Origin: Rhodobacteraceae bacterium Alg238-R152 | GTDB lineage: Bacteria > Pseudomonadota > Alphaproteobacteria > Rhodobacterales > Rhodobacteraceae | DNA length: 64,000 nucleotides | Direction of reading: 5' to 3' | NCBI GenBank assembly: GCA_900537125.1 | Contig: UNRJ01000010.1 | Location: 1-64,000, forward strand | Part shown: positions 54,287-62,995 of the stretch, piece by piece | Position numbering within the stretch: the first letter of the stretch is position 1 | Layout of the letters: each line of letters starts with the position of its first letter | Notes under the pieces: generated by a model | The model's input: only the letters and a program-made list of their open reading frames with translations | What the model was told of the DNA's origin: nothing | Databases searched by the model: none | Made by a program: the position numbers and the translations under genes

Positions 54287-54315
54287 TTGACGCCGCGATG
54301 CAGCAGCCATAAGGT
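54287..54315 (+). promoter_or_regulatory. Probable promoter of the ilvBN leader
   Basis: TTGACG (five of six -35 bases) is followed at 17 bp by TAAGGT, a moderate -10 box. Transcription from here would begin about 35 bases before the leader-peptide ATG. Confidence 0.5.
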
Positions 54316-54358
54316 CCGATCCGAACACATTAAGTAACCCCACTTGAGGACAAAAACG

Positions 54359-54406
54359 ATGCCAAGGCTAGTCGTCATTGTCGGAATAAGGCGCATGGGC
54401 CGGTAA
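54359..54406 (+). CDS. Branched-chain amino-acid leader peptide (15 residues)
   Basis: A short frame MPRLVVIVGIRRMGR with a good ribosome site (GAGGA, 8 bases before the ATG). Residues 4-10 hold three Val, two Ile and one Leu among seven. Some codons are unusual for a GC-rich genome (CTA for Leu, ATA for Ile). A hairpin starts at codon 11 and an intrinsic terminator follows 25 bases after the stop, before ilvB. This is the classical layout of attenuation by leucine/valine/isoleucine tRNA charging. Confidence 0.83.
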   Translation: MPRLVVIVGIRRMGR

Positions 54407-54459
54407 CGGACACCATATTGGTACCCCATGCGCCCTCGCTTAAAAGCGGGGGCTTTTTT
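54391..54459 (+). promoter_or_regulatory. ilvBN transcription attenuator with intrinsic terminator
   Basis: The terminator stem is GCCCTCGCTT (54432-54441) with AAGCGGGGGC (54444-54453), one T-G pair, followed by six T. Upstream, GCGCATGGG (54391-54399), which includes the last codons of the leader peptide, pairs with CCCATGCGC (54425-54433), whose last two bases are the first of the terminator stem. The overlap is small, so which helix switches the terminator needs folding of the whole leader. Terminator and leader peptide together make attenuation very likely. Confidence 0.82.
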
Positions 54460-54493
54460 GTATAAGTTAATGTCGTCGGTAACGGAGAGAATG

Positions 54494-56248
54494 ATGACAC
54501 GTCAAATGACCGGAGCAAAAATGGTAGTTCAAGCCCTGAAGGATCAGGGTGTGGACACAGTCTTTGGCTACCCCGGGGGCGCCGTCCTACCGATTTACGA
54601 TGAGATTTTTCAGCAGAATGACATCCGACATATCCTCGTGCGTCACGAACAGGGTGCTGTGCACGCTGCTGAAGGGTATGCCCGCTCTACCGGCAAGGTT
54701 GGTGTGGCGCTGGTGACCTCAGGTCCAGGTGCCACCAACGCGGTGACCGGCCTGACGGACGCCTTGCTGGACTCGATCCCAATTCTGGTGCTGACCGGCC
54801 AGGTGCCGACCTTCATGATTGGCTCTGACGCCTTTCAGGAAGCAGACACCGTTGGCATCACCCGTCCTTGCACCAAACACAATTGGCTGGCCAAAGACAC
54901 CGACACCTTGGCAGAAACCCTGCACCAGGCGTTCCACGTGGCCCAATCTGGCCGCCCCGGCCCGGTGCTGGTGGACATCCCAAAAGACGTGCAGTTTGCC
55001 AACGGCACGTATACGGCCCCCGCGAAGTCTGACACAACAATCTATGAGCCACAGACCAAGGGCGACATCACAGCCATCAACGAGCTGGTTGAGGCGATGG
55101 AAAAGGCCGAACGCCCGGTGTTTTACACCGGCGGCGGCGTTATCAACTCCGGCCCCAAAGCCTCCAAACTGCTGCGCGAGCTGGTGGAGGCCACCGGCAT
55201 CCCGATCACATCCACCCTGATGGGTCTTGGGGCGTATCCGGCGTCGGGCGAAAACTGGTTGGGCATGCTGGGCATGCACGGCCTCTATGAGGCCAACATG
55301 GCGATGCACGACTGCGACCTGATGATCAACATCGGTGCGCGCTTTGATGACCGCATCACCGGATTGATTTCGGCTTTCTCGCCAAACTCGATCAAGGCCC
55401 ACATCGACATCGACCCCTCCTCGATCAACAAGGTGATCAAGGCGGACATCCCCATTGTGGGCGACGTAGAAAGCGTGCTGACCGACATTCTGAAAGTCTG
55501 GAAAGCCCGTGGCCGCACCGTGAACCGCGACGCGATTGCCAACTGGCAAAGCCAGATCAGCGATTGGCGCAAGGTGGAATGCCTGAAGTACGTTCAGGAA
55601 GGCAAGGTCATCAAACCGCAATACGCCCTGTCACGTCTGGAAGCGCTGACCAAAGAGCACGACCGCTACATCACCACTGAAGTGGGCCAACACCAGATGT
55701 GGGCCGCGCAGTACCTGGGCTTTGAAGACCCCAACCGTTGGATGACCTCCGGTGGCCTCGGCACCATGGGCTACGGCACCCCTGCGTCCATTGGCGTGCA
55801 GGTGGCGCATCCGGACAGCTTGGTAATCAACGTGGCGGGCGAAGCCTCCTGGCTGATGAACATGCAGGAAATGGGCACTGCGGTGCAGTTCCGCCTGCCG
55901 GTGAAACAGTTCATTCTGAACAACGAGCGCCTCGGCATGGTGCGCCAGTGGCAGGAGCTGCTGCACGGTGAACGCTACAGCCACAGCTGGTCCGAAGCCC
56001 TGCCTGACTTCGTGAAACTCGCTGAGGCCTTTGGCGCCAAAGGCATCATCTGCTCTGACCCGGATGATCTCGATGAGGCGATCATAGAAATGATCAATTA
56101 CGACGGCCCGGTGATCTTTGATTGTCTGGTGGAGAAACACGAGAACTGCTTCCCGATGATCCCATCGGGCAAGCCGCACAACGAAATGCTTCTGGGCGAA
56201 GCCAGCACGCAGGGCGTTATCCAAGCCGGCGGCGCGGTGATGGTGTAA
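54494..56248 (+). CDS. ilvB: Acetolactate synthase large (catalytic) subunit
   Basis: A ThDP enzyme making 2-acetolactate or 2-aceto-2-hydroxybutyrate for valine, leucine and isoleucine. It contains VFGYPGGAVLPIYDE near residue 20, the catalytic Glu in VRHEQGAVHAAEGYAR, and SGPGATNAVTGL. The C-terminal ThDP/Mg domain is VAGEASWLMNMQE...FILNNERLGMVRQWQ, where the usual GDGS is GEAS. Of two adjacent ATGs the second is better spaced from GGAGAG. The open frame upstream runs into the terminator and is not used. Also called ilvI. Confidence 0.95.
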   Translation: MTRQMTGAKMVVQALKDQGVDTVFGYPGGAVLPIYDEIFQQNDIRHILVRHEQGAVHAAEGYARSTGKVGVALVTSGPGATNAVTGLTDALLDSIPILVLTGQVPTFMIGSDAFQEADTVGITRPCTKHNWLAKDTDTLAETLHQAFHVAQSGRPGPVLVDIPKDVQFANGTYTAPAKSDTTIYEPQTKGDITAINELVEAMEKAERPVFYTGGGVINSGPKASKLLRELVEATGIPITSTLMGLGAYPASGENWLGMLGMHGLYEANMAMHDCDLMINIGARFDDRITGLISAFSPNSIKAHIDIDPSSINKVIKADIPIVGDVESVLTDILKVWKARGRTVNRDAIANWQSQISDWRKVECLKYVQEGKVIKPQYALSRLEALTKEHDRYITTEVGQHQMWAAQYLGFEDPNRWMTSGGLGTMGYGTPASIGVQVAHPDSLVINVAGEASWLMNMQEMGTAVQFRLPVKQFILNNERLGMVRQWQELLHGERYSHSWSEALPDFVKLAEAFGAKGIICSDPDDLDEAIIEMINYDGPVIFDCLVEKHENCFPMIPSGKPHNEMLLGEASTQGVIQAGGAVMV

Positions 56249-56259
56249 GGAGAGAAATC

Positions 56260-56823
56260 ATGGCTGCTCTAAAAATCAAAAAAGGCTCCACGAGCCACTC
56301 TGCTTATAACCTACGTCCGAATTTCTCGGACGAAATCGAAACCCACACGCTGGCCGTGCTGGTGGACAACGAGCCCGGTGTGCTGGCGCGGGTGATTGGC
56401 CTCTTCGCCGGACGTGGGTACAACATCGAAAGCCTGACCGTGGCGGAGGTCGACCACACCGGTCACCTGTCGCGCATCACTGTTGTGACCACCGGCACAC
56501 CGCAGGTGATTGAACAGATCAAAGCGCAACTTGGCCGCATCGTGCCGGTGCATGACGTGCATGACCTCACGGTCGAAGGCGCAGCTGTGGAGCGCGAACT
56601 TGCGCTCTTCAAGGTTGCAGGCACTGGCGACAAGCGGGTTGAAGCCTTACGGCTCGCGGATATCTTCCGCGCCAATGCGGTGGACAGCACGTTGGAAAGT
56701 TTTGTGTTTGAGCTCACCGGCACGCCCGGGAAAATCGACGCTTTTGCCGACCTCATGCGCCCGCTGGGCCTGATCGAAGTCGCGCGTACCGGTGTCGCCG
56801 CCCTGTCACGCGGTGCCGAATAA
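56260..56823 (+). CDS. ilvN: Acetolactate synthase small (regulatory) subunit
   Basis: A 187-residue regulatory subunit giving valine sensitivity. The N-terminal ACT domain has HTLAVLVDNEPGVLARVIGL and FAGRGYNIESLTV (about 25-60). A second ALS_ss_C-type domain (about 95-170) has FRANAVDSTLESFVFELTG and LGLIEVARTGVAALSRG. GGAGAG precedes the ATG, which is 11 bp after the ilvB stop. Also called ilvH. The operon closes with a terminator. Confidence 0.94.
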   Translation: MAALKIKKGSTSHSAYNLRPNFSDEIETHTLAVLVDNEPGVLARVIGLFAGRGYNIESLTVAEVDHTGHLSRITVVTTGTPQVIEQIKAQLGRIVPVHDVHDLTVEGAAVERELALFKVAGTGDKRVEALRLADIFRANAVDSTLESFVFELTGTPGKIDAFADLMRPLGLIEVARTGVAALSRGAE

Positions 56824-56846
56824 GCGCCTGCCAAAATCGAATAAAA

Positions 56847-56873
56847 AAAGGGGCCACACTTGGCCCCTTTTCT
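56847..56873. terminator. Bidirectional terminator after ilvN
   Basis: AAAGGGGCCA (56847-56856) and TGGCCCCTTT (56861-56870) form a perfect stem with a 4-base loop, flanked by A-runs on one side and T residues on the other. It serves ilvN and the convergent gene at 56891. Confidence 0.9.
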
Positions 56874-56890
56874 ATTTGTTGCGGATCAGA

Positions 56891-57274
56891 TTAGCCAACC
56901 TTTCGGGCCTGCATGGCCAAAGACCAGTCAATGACTTCCGCTGACGTAGCTTTGGCCGTCTCGTCCTCCGGCATATGCAAAGCTGCACGCAATGCTCGCC
57001 CTAGCTCACCGGTCTCCACAGCCATTGCCGCTTGCAATACATGCTCAGCCAATGGCGTCCCCGGCGCCAGCCTCCTCATGTTGCAGGCACGCCGCTGCTG
57101 GTCCACCATCTTGATATCAAAAATCACCAAATCACCCGCTGACAAATCCTGCACAACGCTCCCCATCGCGTCACCATCAATCTCCGCCGTAAAGTAGGCC
57201 AAATCGGCATGGTCTTCGCACCAGATAATAGCTGATCCCCGCTTCTTGTCATGCCAAAGCACAACCCCGTTCAT
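56891..57274 (-). CDS. Small protein with a possible cold-shock-like N-terminus
   Basis: A 127-residue protein opening MNGVVLWHDKKRGSAIIWCE, which resembles the first strands of a cold-shock domain (GTVKWFNxxKGFGFI) but lacks its RNP aromatic residues. Then FTAEIDGDAMGSVVQDLSAG and LVIFDIKMVDQQRRACNMR follow, also consistent with a five-strand OB fold. A helical C-terminus completes it. GGGAGGG precedes the ATG, well inside a longer open frame. The RNA-binding idea is tentative. Confidence 0.6.
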   Translation of the reverse strand: MNGVVLWHDKKRGSAIIWCEDHADLAYFTAEIDGDAMGSVVQDLSAGDLVIFDIKMVDQQRRACNMRRLAPGTPLAEHVLQAAMAVETGELGRALRAALHMPEDETAKATSAEVIDWSLAMQARKVG

Positions 57275-57422
57275 CCAATTCCCTCCCCTTAACTCGTTAT
57301 GTCCCGTGCACGTAAGGGCTGTCAAAATTGCAATTGCCCTTGTTCTATGCCCCAGCCTACAGGCAGTTTCCCATCCACCTATGGCCATTTTTGTGTCGAC
57401 CATGCTGCAAGCTGGTGCCAAT

Positions 57423-58337
57423 ATGCGCCAGAGTGACGCGAAGTCGCGTCGATCTAGCGCGCGCATCAAGATTGCACACGTTTTGCGAGTCTTTCAACGA
57501 CAAACACAGCCGGAGAGCCAATTGTCACAACCCGAGACTGCACAATCCGGCCAAATACACCCGGCTGAGCTGCGACAAATGTTTGGGCGAAATTTGCGCG
57601 CGCTCTGCGCGCCTTATCGTTCTGTCTCGGATTTATGCCGCCAATTGGGAATCAACCGCACGCAGTTCAACCGATACTTGTCCGGCGAAAGTTTTCCCCG
57701 CCCTGATGTTCTCCATCTCATCTGCCAGTTTTTTGACGTAGACGCCCGCATTCTGCTTGAGCCGTTGGAGCAACTCGACACACGTCCAGGGGTGCTCAAC
57801 CATCCATTTCTCGCAGGCAATATCGGCAGCGGAATGCAAACCCTGTCCGAAGAGGTCTTCCCCTCCGGTTTCTACCGCTTTAGCCGCAGAAGCTTTATCG
57901 AAAACGATTTGGTGATTGTGGGGCTTGTCTATGTGTTTCGTGACAACCAATACACATTCTTAAGGGGCTATGAGCCCCGCCAGGCCATGAGCACCCACGG
58001 CTTACCCACCAACAGTCCTTTACGGGAATTTCGCGGCTATATCTCCCCGCAAGTAGACGGCGTCTCGTTCAATGTCGCCCACCGACACAATATGGCGGCC
58101 ACGTTTAACTACTTGGGGCGTGTTGCACCCTTCAACAACAGATTTTGGGTTGGCTACGCAGCCCGCCCCACACGCGAAAATCTGCGCGGACGCCGCGTTG
58201 CGCGTATGGTCTACGAGCACATCGATGCACCTCTGCAAAAGGTTGTCGCACTCGCGCGTCAAACCGGCTACGTGAATCCCAACGCTCTGCCGGAATTTCA
58301 TCACCGTCACCTGATGCTGGACGCGCCTTTCATCTGA
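57423..58337 (+). CDS. XRE-type helix-turn-helix regulator with a large C-terminal domain
   Basis: A protein of about 304 residues. A low-complexity N-terminus precedes the helix-turn-helix FGRNLRALCAPYRSVSDLCRQ...LGINRTQFNRYLSGESFPRP (about 55-95), the form seen in Cro/C1-type proteins. A C-terminal 200-residue domain (VFPSGFYRFSRRSFIENDL, later HRHNMAATFNYLGRV) is probably ligand-binding but not recognised. Several ATGs are in frame (57381, 57402, 57423 and 57582) and none has a good ribosome site, so the start is uncertain. It lies directly before a Rieske oxygenase gene that it may regulate. Confidence 0.7.
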   Translation: MRQSDAKSRRSSARIKIAHVLRVFQRQTQPESQLSQPETAQSGQIHPAELRQMFGRNLRALCAPYRSVSDLCRQLGINRTQFNRYLSGESFPRPDVLHLICQFFDVDARILLEPLEQLDTRPGVLNHPFLAGNIGSGMQTLSEEVFPSGFYRFSRRSFIENDLVIVGLVYVFRDNQYTFLRGYEPRQAMSTHGLPTNSPLREFRGYISPQVDGVSFNVAHRHNMAATFNYLGRVAPFNNRFWVGYAARPTRENLRGRRVARMVYEHIDAPLQKVVALARQTGYVNPNALPEFHHRHLMLDAPFI

Positions 58338-58428
58338 CCGGCGCATCTGCGGCATCTGCTGTCGCTGATAGACCGGACCTCCCTCCAACTCACGCCTACC
58401 CTGCTTCTGTCAGACACAGGAGCACCAC

Positions 58429-59583
58429 ATGTCCAAGTCCCCTCCCACGCATGACCCGCTCACCGCTGTGCGCCGCCCAGTGGCAACTGCATGTGGCCTT
58501 CCCAATAGGCATTACACCGATCCAGAGGTGTTTGAGGAAGAGGTCGAGGCGCTCCTCAAATCTACATGGACCGGCCTCGCCATAGCGGCTGACGTACCTG
58601 AACCGGGCGATGCCCTTCCGCTCAACTTCCTTGGCATGCCCCTGCTGCTCTTACGCGACAAAACTGGCATTGTGCGGGTGTTCAACAACGTCTGTCGCCA
58701 TCGTGGCATGATCCTTGTCGAGAATGCGAGCAGGATAGAAGGTGCCATCCGCTGCCCGTACCACTCCTGGTGTTATGCCACCGATGGCCGCCTTGTCACC
58801 ACGCCCCACGTCGGCGGCCCCGGCCAAAACACCGATCCCCACATCGACCGCAGCACGCTTGGCCTGATCGAAGTCCGCTCGCACATTTGGCACGACATTG
58901 TTTTCATCAACATTTCCGGTGACGCCCCTGCTTTTGAAGAGCAACACGCCGCGCTTCTCTCCCGCTGGCAAGCCTTCGACCAACCGCACATCCATGGCGG
59001 CGCAGACAGCCACTTTTCTCTGGATGTCACCACCAACTGGAAACTCGCCGTGGAAAACTACTGCGAAAGCTACCACCTGCCTTGGGTACACCCCGGCCTC
59101 AACAGCTATTCCCGCCTTGAAGATCACTATAACATCGTCGAACCCGGGCAGTTCTCCGGCCAAGGCACATATGTCTATCGACAACTCAAAGACGACAAAG
59201 GCACCCCATTCCCCGACTTTAAAGCGCTTCCGGATTTCTGGGACCAAGGTGCCGAGTACATCGCGCTCTATCCAAACGTGCTTCTAGGCGCTCAGCGTGA
59301 TCACACCTTCGCAATCATTCTCGAACCGCTCAGCCACACACACACCCGCGAACATGTGCATCTCTTCTACGCCAGCACCGACACCGATGCCCCCCTGCGC
59401 GCAACCAACGCCGCCCAATGGAAACAAGTCTTTGAGGAAGACATCTTTGTTGTCGAAGGTATGCAGCGCGGGCGCTCCGCCCCACATTTTGACGGCGGAC
59501 GCTTTTCTCCAGCGATGGATGCCCCCACCCATTGTTTTCACGATTGGGTCGCCGCGCGCCTGCAATCTCATCGCAACTCATGA
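58429..59583 (+). CDS. Rieske non-heme iron oxygenase, alpha subunit
   Basis: A 384-residue ring-hydroxylating or N-demethylating oxygenase subunit. The Rieske cluster motif is NNVCRHRGMILV with CPYHSWCYATDGR (about 88-126). The mononuclear iron site is ENYCESYHLPWVHPGL near residue 215, with the bridging Glu/Asp and two His. Composition and length resemble choline/carnitine/betaine-type oxygenases (CntA/GbcA-like) rather than multi-subunit dioxygenases. No reductase or beta subunit is adjacent. The stop overlaps the next small gene (ATGA). Confidence 0.88.
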   Translation: MSKSPPTHDPLTAVRRPVATACGLPNRHYTDPEVFEEEVEALLKSTWTGLAIAADVPEPGDALPLNFLGMPLLLLRDKTGIVRVFNNVCRHRGMILVENASRIEGAIRCPYHSWCYATDGRLVTTPHVGGPGQNTDPHIDRSTLGLIEVRSHIWHDIVFINISGDAPAFEEQHAALLSRWQAFDQPHIHGGADSHFSLDVTTNWKLAVENYCESYHLPWVHPGLNSYSRLEDHYNIVEPGQFSGQGTYVYRQLKDDKGTPFPDFKALPDFWDQGAEYIALYPNVLLGAQRDHTFAIILEPLSHTHTREHVHLFYASTDTDAPLRATNAAQWKQVFEEDIFVVEGMQRGRSAPHFDGGRFSPAMDAPTHCFHDWVAARLQSHRNS

Positions 59584-59792
59584 GTGATCTGGAAGGCGCC
59601 CTGCTTGCCGCCCATGCGGCAGATAACCAGACGGCGCTGGTCTCGCTATACAAAGCGGCCGCCGACGCAGTCAAAGACACCAGCGCCGAGGGTTTCTTCC
59701 TGACGCAGGCTTACGTTTTTGCCTTAGAAAGCAATCATCCAGACTCCAGACACCTGCACAATCGCCTCAAAGCTTTGGGCCGCGAGACCTGA
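59580..59792 (+). CDS. Small helical protein coupled to the Rieske oxygenase
   Basis: A 70-residue all-helical protein, MSDLEGALLAAHAADNQTAL then VSLYKAAADAVKDTSAEGFF. It is TPR/Sel1-like in composition, with YVFALESNHPDSRHLHNRL at the end. The four-base overlap with the oxygenase stop indicates coupled translation, suggesting a partner or stability factor of that enzyme. Family not recognised. Confidence 0.7.
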   Translation: MSDLEGALLAAHAADNQTALVSLYKAAADAVKDTSAEGFFLTQAYVFALESNHPDSRHLHNRLKALGRET

Positions 59793-59807
59793 GCCTCGCG
59801 CAGCACC

Positions 59808-60458
59808 TCAATACATCGTATCCTGATAACGCGCCTCAAGTTGAGCATCGAGCTTGGCCATCTCATTCGCGTCTTCCGGCGCACCGGTACTCTGATCCAG
59901 CACCATCTTGCTCAGAGACGGCATCTCGCTACGGTCCTGCAGCGATGCCGGATCCCACAGCTTTGAGCGCCGAAACGCTTTGGCACAGTGCAAAAACACC
60001 TCCACCACAGAGACCACAATCGCCGCCCGTGGCAGCCGCTCCTGCACCGCCATCAGCGCCAGAATGTCTGGATCAGTGGTCACCTGTGCCGTGCCGTTCA
60101 CCCGTAGTGTCTCATCAAACCCGGGCACCAGAAAAATCAACCCGACATTTGGGTTCGCCACAATATTGGTCAGGCTATCAATCCGATTGTTCCCCGGCCG
60201 CTCCGGGATCACCAAAGTATGCGCATCCAGCACTTTCACAAAACCCGCAGGATCTCCCCGTGGCGTCACATCCGCGAGCCCGTCCGGCGCCTGTGTACCC
60301 ATGCAAAGAAACGGTGCGCGGGCAATGAACGCCCGCGCGTGTTTGTCCAAATGATCGATGCACTTTTTCTGTGACAACGACTCCGGATTGGGCATCTTAA
60401 ACACCGCCCGCAACCTCGCCACATCAGAAATCACAAACTCCGGATTGAGCTTCACCAT
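59808..60458 (-). CDS. FMN-binding PPOX-class flavoprotein
   Basis: A 216-residue pyridoxamine 5'-phosphate oxidase-fold protein. It has FLCMGTQAPDGLADVTPRGDP (FMN-contact strand and loop), LVIPERPGNNRIDSLTNIVA (typical of the MSMEG_1061-like group), and VGLIFLVPGFDETLRVNGTA. It lacks the extra residues of true PdxH, so it is unlikely to act in pyridoxal phosphate synthesis. It is 12 bp after the DUF2189 gene on the same strand. Confidence 0.84.
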   Translation of the reverse strand: MVKLNPEFVISDVARLRAVFKMPNPESLSQKKCIDHLDKHARAFIARAPFLCMGTQAPDGLADVTPRGDPAGFVKVLDAHTLVIPERPGNNRIDSLTNIVANPNVGLIFLVPGFDETLRVNGTAQVTTDPDILALMAVQERLPRAAIVVSVVEVFLHCAKAFRRSKLWDPASLQDRSEMPSLSKMVLDQSTGAPEDANEMAKLDAQLEARYQDTMY

Positions 60459-60470
60459 TGTGCCTTGCCC

Positions 60471-61346
60471 TCAATTGGTTTCCTGCGCACCTGCCGCTTT
60501 GATCTGTGCGTACAGATGCCAACTGCCATGACCCAACACCGGAAGTCCAATCAACAAGCCGAGAAATCCCGGCACCAAGGCTGCAAACGTCAACCCAGCC
60601 ACGATCCCCGCCCACAACAGCATCACCACAAAATGGTTTTGCACATAGGCAAAGCTGGTGATCATCGCGGTCACAAAATCAATTTCTCGATCCAACAACA
60701 ATGGCAGCGACAGCACCGTGATCATGTAAAGCAACAACGCAAACAGGAACCCGACAATCGAGCCCACCAGGAGCATCATCATGCCATTGTTCGTGGTATA
60801 AATCTCCAGCGAACTGGACACGTTGGTCATTGGGGTCAGCCCCAAAAACAGCGCAAAAATCATATGCGCCAGGAAAAACCAGAACAGGAACACAATGATG
60901 ATGATCGCGCAGATCGAAGGCAACTGCCGCTTGCTTTGGCGCCAAACCACGCCCGCAATCAACGGCCAGTTGACTTCCCAGCCTCGTTCCAACCGTAGCG
61001 ACACCTCATAGAGCCCCACGGCAGCAAACGGCCCCAAAAGCGGAAACCCAATTGCCGCAAACGTCAGCCAATAACTTTGTCCGCTGGCAATTGTCAGCCA
61101 AGTCATCAACCAGCCGCCAATCACATAAAACAGTCCAAACCCAATCCCGTACATCGGCTTGCGTGCAAAATCGCGCAACCCAAGTTTGAGCGCCTGCCCC
61201 AGCATGCTCAACTGCACTTTCCCCATAGCTGGTGCGCCATGTTCCCGCTCGCCATTTTCACTGCGTGCGGCGGATAGCTGGGTTTCGCTCATGGGTTTTC
61301 CAGGACTGCGGTTTTCTCCTGCGCCCTCAATAGTCTCCTCAGACAT
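60471..61346 (-). CDS. DUF2189 integral membrane protein
   Basis: A 291-residue protein with a polar N-terminus followed by about six membrane helices, such as FGLFYVIGGWLMTWLTIASG, ICAIIIIVFLFWFFLAHMIF and LLVGSIVGFLFALLLYMITV. The motif LGLRDFARKPMYGIGFGLFY and the GHGSWHLYA C-terminus match DUF2189. AGGAGGG precedes this ATG, 32 codons inside the open frame. Function unknown. Confidence 0.85.
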   Translation of the reverse strand: MSEETIEGAGENRSPGKPMSETQLSAARSENGEREHGAPAMGKVQLSMLGQALKLGLRDFARKPMYGIGFGLFYVIGGWLMTWLTIASGQSYWLTFAAIGFPLLGPFAAVGLYEVSLRLERGWEVNWPLIAGVVWRQSKRQLPSICAIIIIVFLFWFFLAHMIFALFLGLTPMTNVSSSLEIYTTNNGMMMLLVGSIVGFLFALLLYMITVLSLPLLLDREIDFVTAMITSFAYVQNHFVVMLLWAGIVAGLTFAALVPGFLGLLIGLPVLGHGSWHLYAQIKAAGAQETN

Positions 61347-61402
61347 ACGCCCTCCTGGGTCTGCTCGCTCGGGGGTGATCAAAGCTGGTTTGCCACCCCA
61401 AA

Positions 61403-62830
61403 TCAACAATTTAGGTGGCGTGGTGGGCGTTGTTTTGGCCAATTTGTGGCCTCATGATAGACCTGCGCGATTTCCAGCAGCCGGACATCCGCCCCCTTGG
61501 CCCCAATAAGCTGCATTCCCATCGGCAAACCACCCTCGTTGAACCCCACCGGAACGCTGATCGCAGGCAGCCCCAGCAGACTTGCCGGCACCATCACCTG
61601 CATCCAGCGATGATACGTATCCATCGCCACGCCCGCGATCTCTTTGGGCCAATCCCACTCTGCCGGGAACGGGAACACCTGTGCCACGGGCAGAACCAAA
61701 ACATCGAAGCTCTCAAATAGTTTGGCCGCTGTGGCATACCAGGCCGACCGCACTCTGGTGGCGCGGTGCAGCTCCATCGCCGCCATATCCATACCGCGCT
61801 GGATTTCCCATTGCGCTGCCGGTTTCAATCGGTCCCGCTTGGTCTTATCCTCATATAGCGGAGCCAATTCTCCGACCAAAGCAAACGCCCGCAGGTCACT
61901 CCAGCTTTGAAACATCTCTTCTGCATCAAACGGCGGCGCCACATCTGCCACACAGGCCCCCAAAGCGCGTATCTCCGACAATCCCGAGTCACACAGCGCC
62001 AGAATGCCATCCTCCATAGGCATCGCGCCGCCCCAATCACCCAGCCAGCCAACCCGCGCACCTTCAACCGAACACACATCCGGCAATTCCCACTCCTGCG
62101 CGGGCAAATTAAACGGCACACCAGCCTCTTGCTGCGCCATCACCGACAGCAACAAAGCACAATCGCGCGGACTGCGCCCCATCGGACCTATTGTGGACAG
62201 CTGTTGCCAGAAACTCTCCGTCCCTATCTCCTTGGGCACAACACCCCAGCTGGGGCGGAAGCCATAAACATTGTTCCAGCCTGCCGGATTGCGCAGGCTG
62301 CCCATCATGTCGCTGCCATCGGCCAGCGCCACCATGTTCATCGCCAAAGCTGCCCCGGCCCCACCAGAGCTGCCACCCGCGGTACGACTTGCGTCATATG
62401 GGTTTACCGTGACCCCATGCACCGGATTGTAGCTGTGGGAGCCAAGCCCAAATTCAGGCACATTGGTCTTGCCAACAAAAATCGCCCCCGCATCGCGCAT
62501 GCGCGCCACAAACGCACTATCGTCTTCTGCAATCCCATCCACAAACAAGGGGCTGCCTTGGGTCGTGCGCTCCCCTTTCACATCGGCCAACGCCTTCACC
62601 GCAATAGGCACACCATGCAAGACGCCCCGCATGTCCGCAGGCACCATATCCGCCGCCCGCGCCTCCGCCATCAACACCTCAGCGTCCCGCAAATCCACAA
62701 TTGCATTCACCGCTGGATTGCGCGCTTCAATCCGCGCCAGTGTTGCCGCCATCACAGTCTCTGCGCTTAGCGTGCCCCCCCGCAGCGCCACCGCAAGCTC
62801 ACCCGCATCCCAATCCAGAAATTCTGCCAT
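61403..62830 (-). CDS. Amidase-signature family hydrolase
   Basis: A 475-residue enzyme with the Ser-cisSer-Lys triad: Lys in PIAVKALADVKGERTT (about residue 78), the cis-Ser in AGGSSGGAGAALAMNMV (about 155), and the nucleophile in GSDMMGSLRNPAGWN (about 178; the usual DxGGSIR reads DMMGSLR). It hydrolyses an amide or carbamoyl bond, but GatA is unlikely because gatB/gatC are absent. It may form an operon with the two following genes. Confidence 0.89.
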   Translation of the reverse strand: MAEFLDWDAGELAVALRGGTLSAETVMAATLARIEARNPAVNAIVDLRDAEVLMAEARAADMVPADMRGVLHGVPIAVKALADVKGERTTQGSPLFVDGIAEDDSAFVARMRDAGAIFVGKTNVPEFGLGSHSYNPVHGVTVNPYDASRTAGGSSGGAGAALAMNMVALADGSDMMGSLRNPAGWNNVYGFRPSWGVVPKEIGTESFWQQLSTIGPMGRSPRDCALLLSVMAQQEAGVPFNLPAQEWELPDVCSVEGARVGWLGDWGGAMPMEDGILALCDSGLSEIRALGACVADVAPPFDAEEMFQSWSDLRAFALVGELAPLYEDKTKRDRLKPAAQWEIQRGMDMAAMELHRATRVRSAWYATAAKLFESFDVLVLPVAQVFPFPAEWDWPKEIAGVAMDTYHRWMQVMVPASLLGLPAISVPVGFNEGGLPMGMQLIGAKGADVRLLEIAQVYHEATNWPKQRPPRHLNC

Positions 62831-62940
62831 ACCCGTTTCTCCTCAGTCTGAGAGGATCATGAACAGGTTAAACACACAAGCTTTCCGGCAGACAAAAGCG
62901 CCCCACCTTTCGGTGGCGCGCCTGCACATTCACATTCACC

Positions 62941-62990
62941 AAGTATCCTGGGGGAGTCACATCTGCGATGTGACAGGGGCAAAGCCCCCA
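62941..62990. repeat. Dispersed double-hairpin extragenic element, copy 2
   Basis: Lead AAGTATCCTGGGGGA. Then hairpin GTCACATC-TGC-GATGTGAC (62956-62974) and hairpin GGGGC-AAA-GCCCC (62976-62988). It shares the two-hairpin pattern with the copy at 38164, and in the first stem a G-C pair there is replaced by T-A here, a compensatory change. It lies just after the prfB stop and may act as its transcription end. Confidence 0.75.
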
Positions 62991-62995
62991 CAGCC

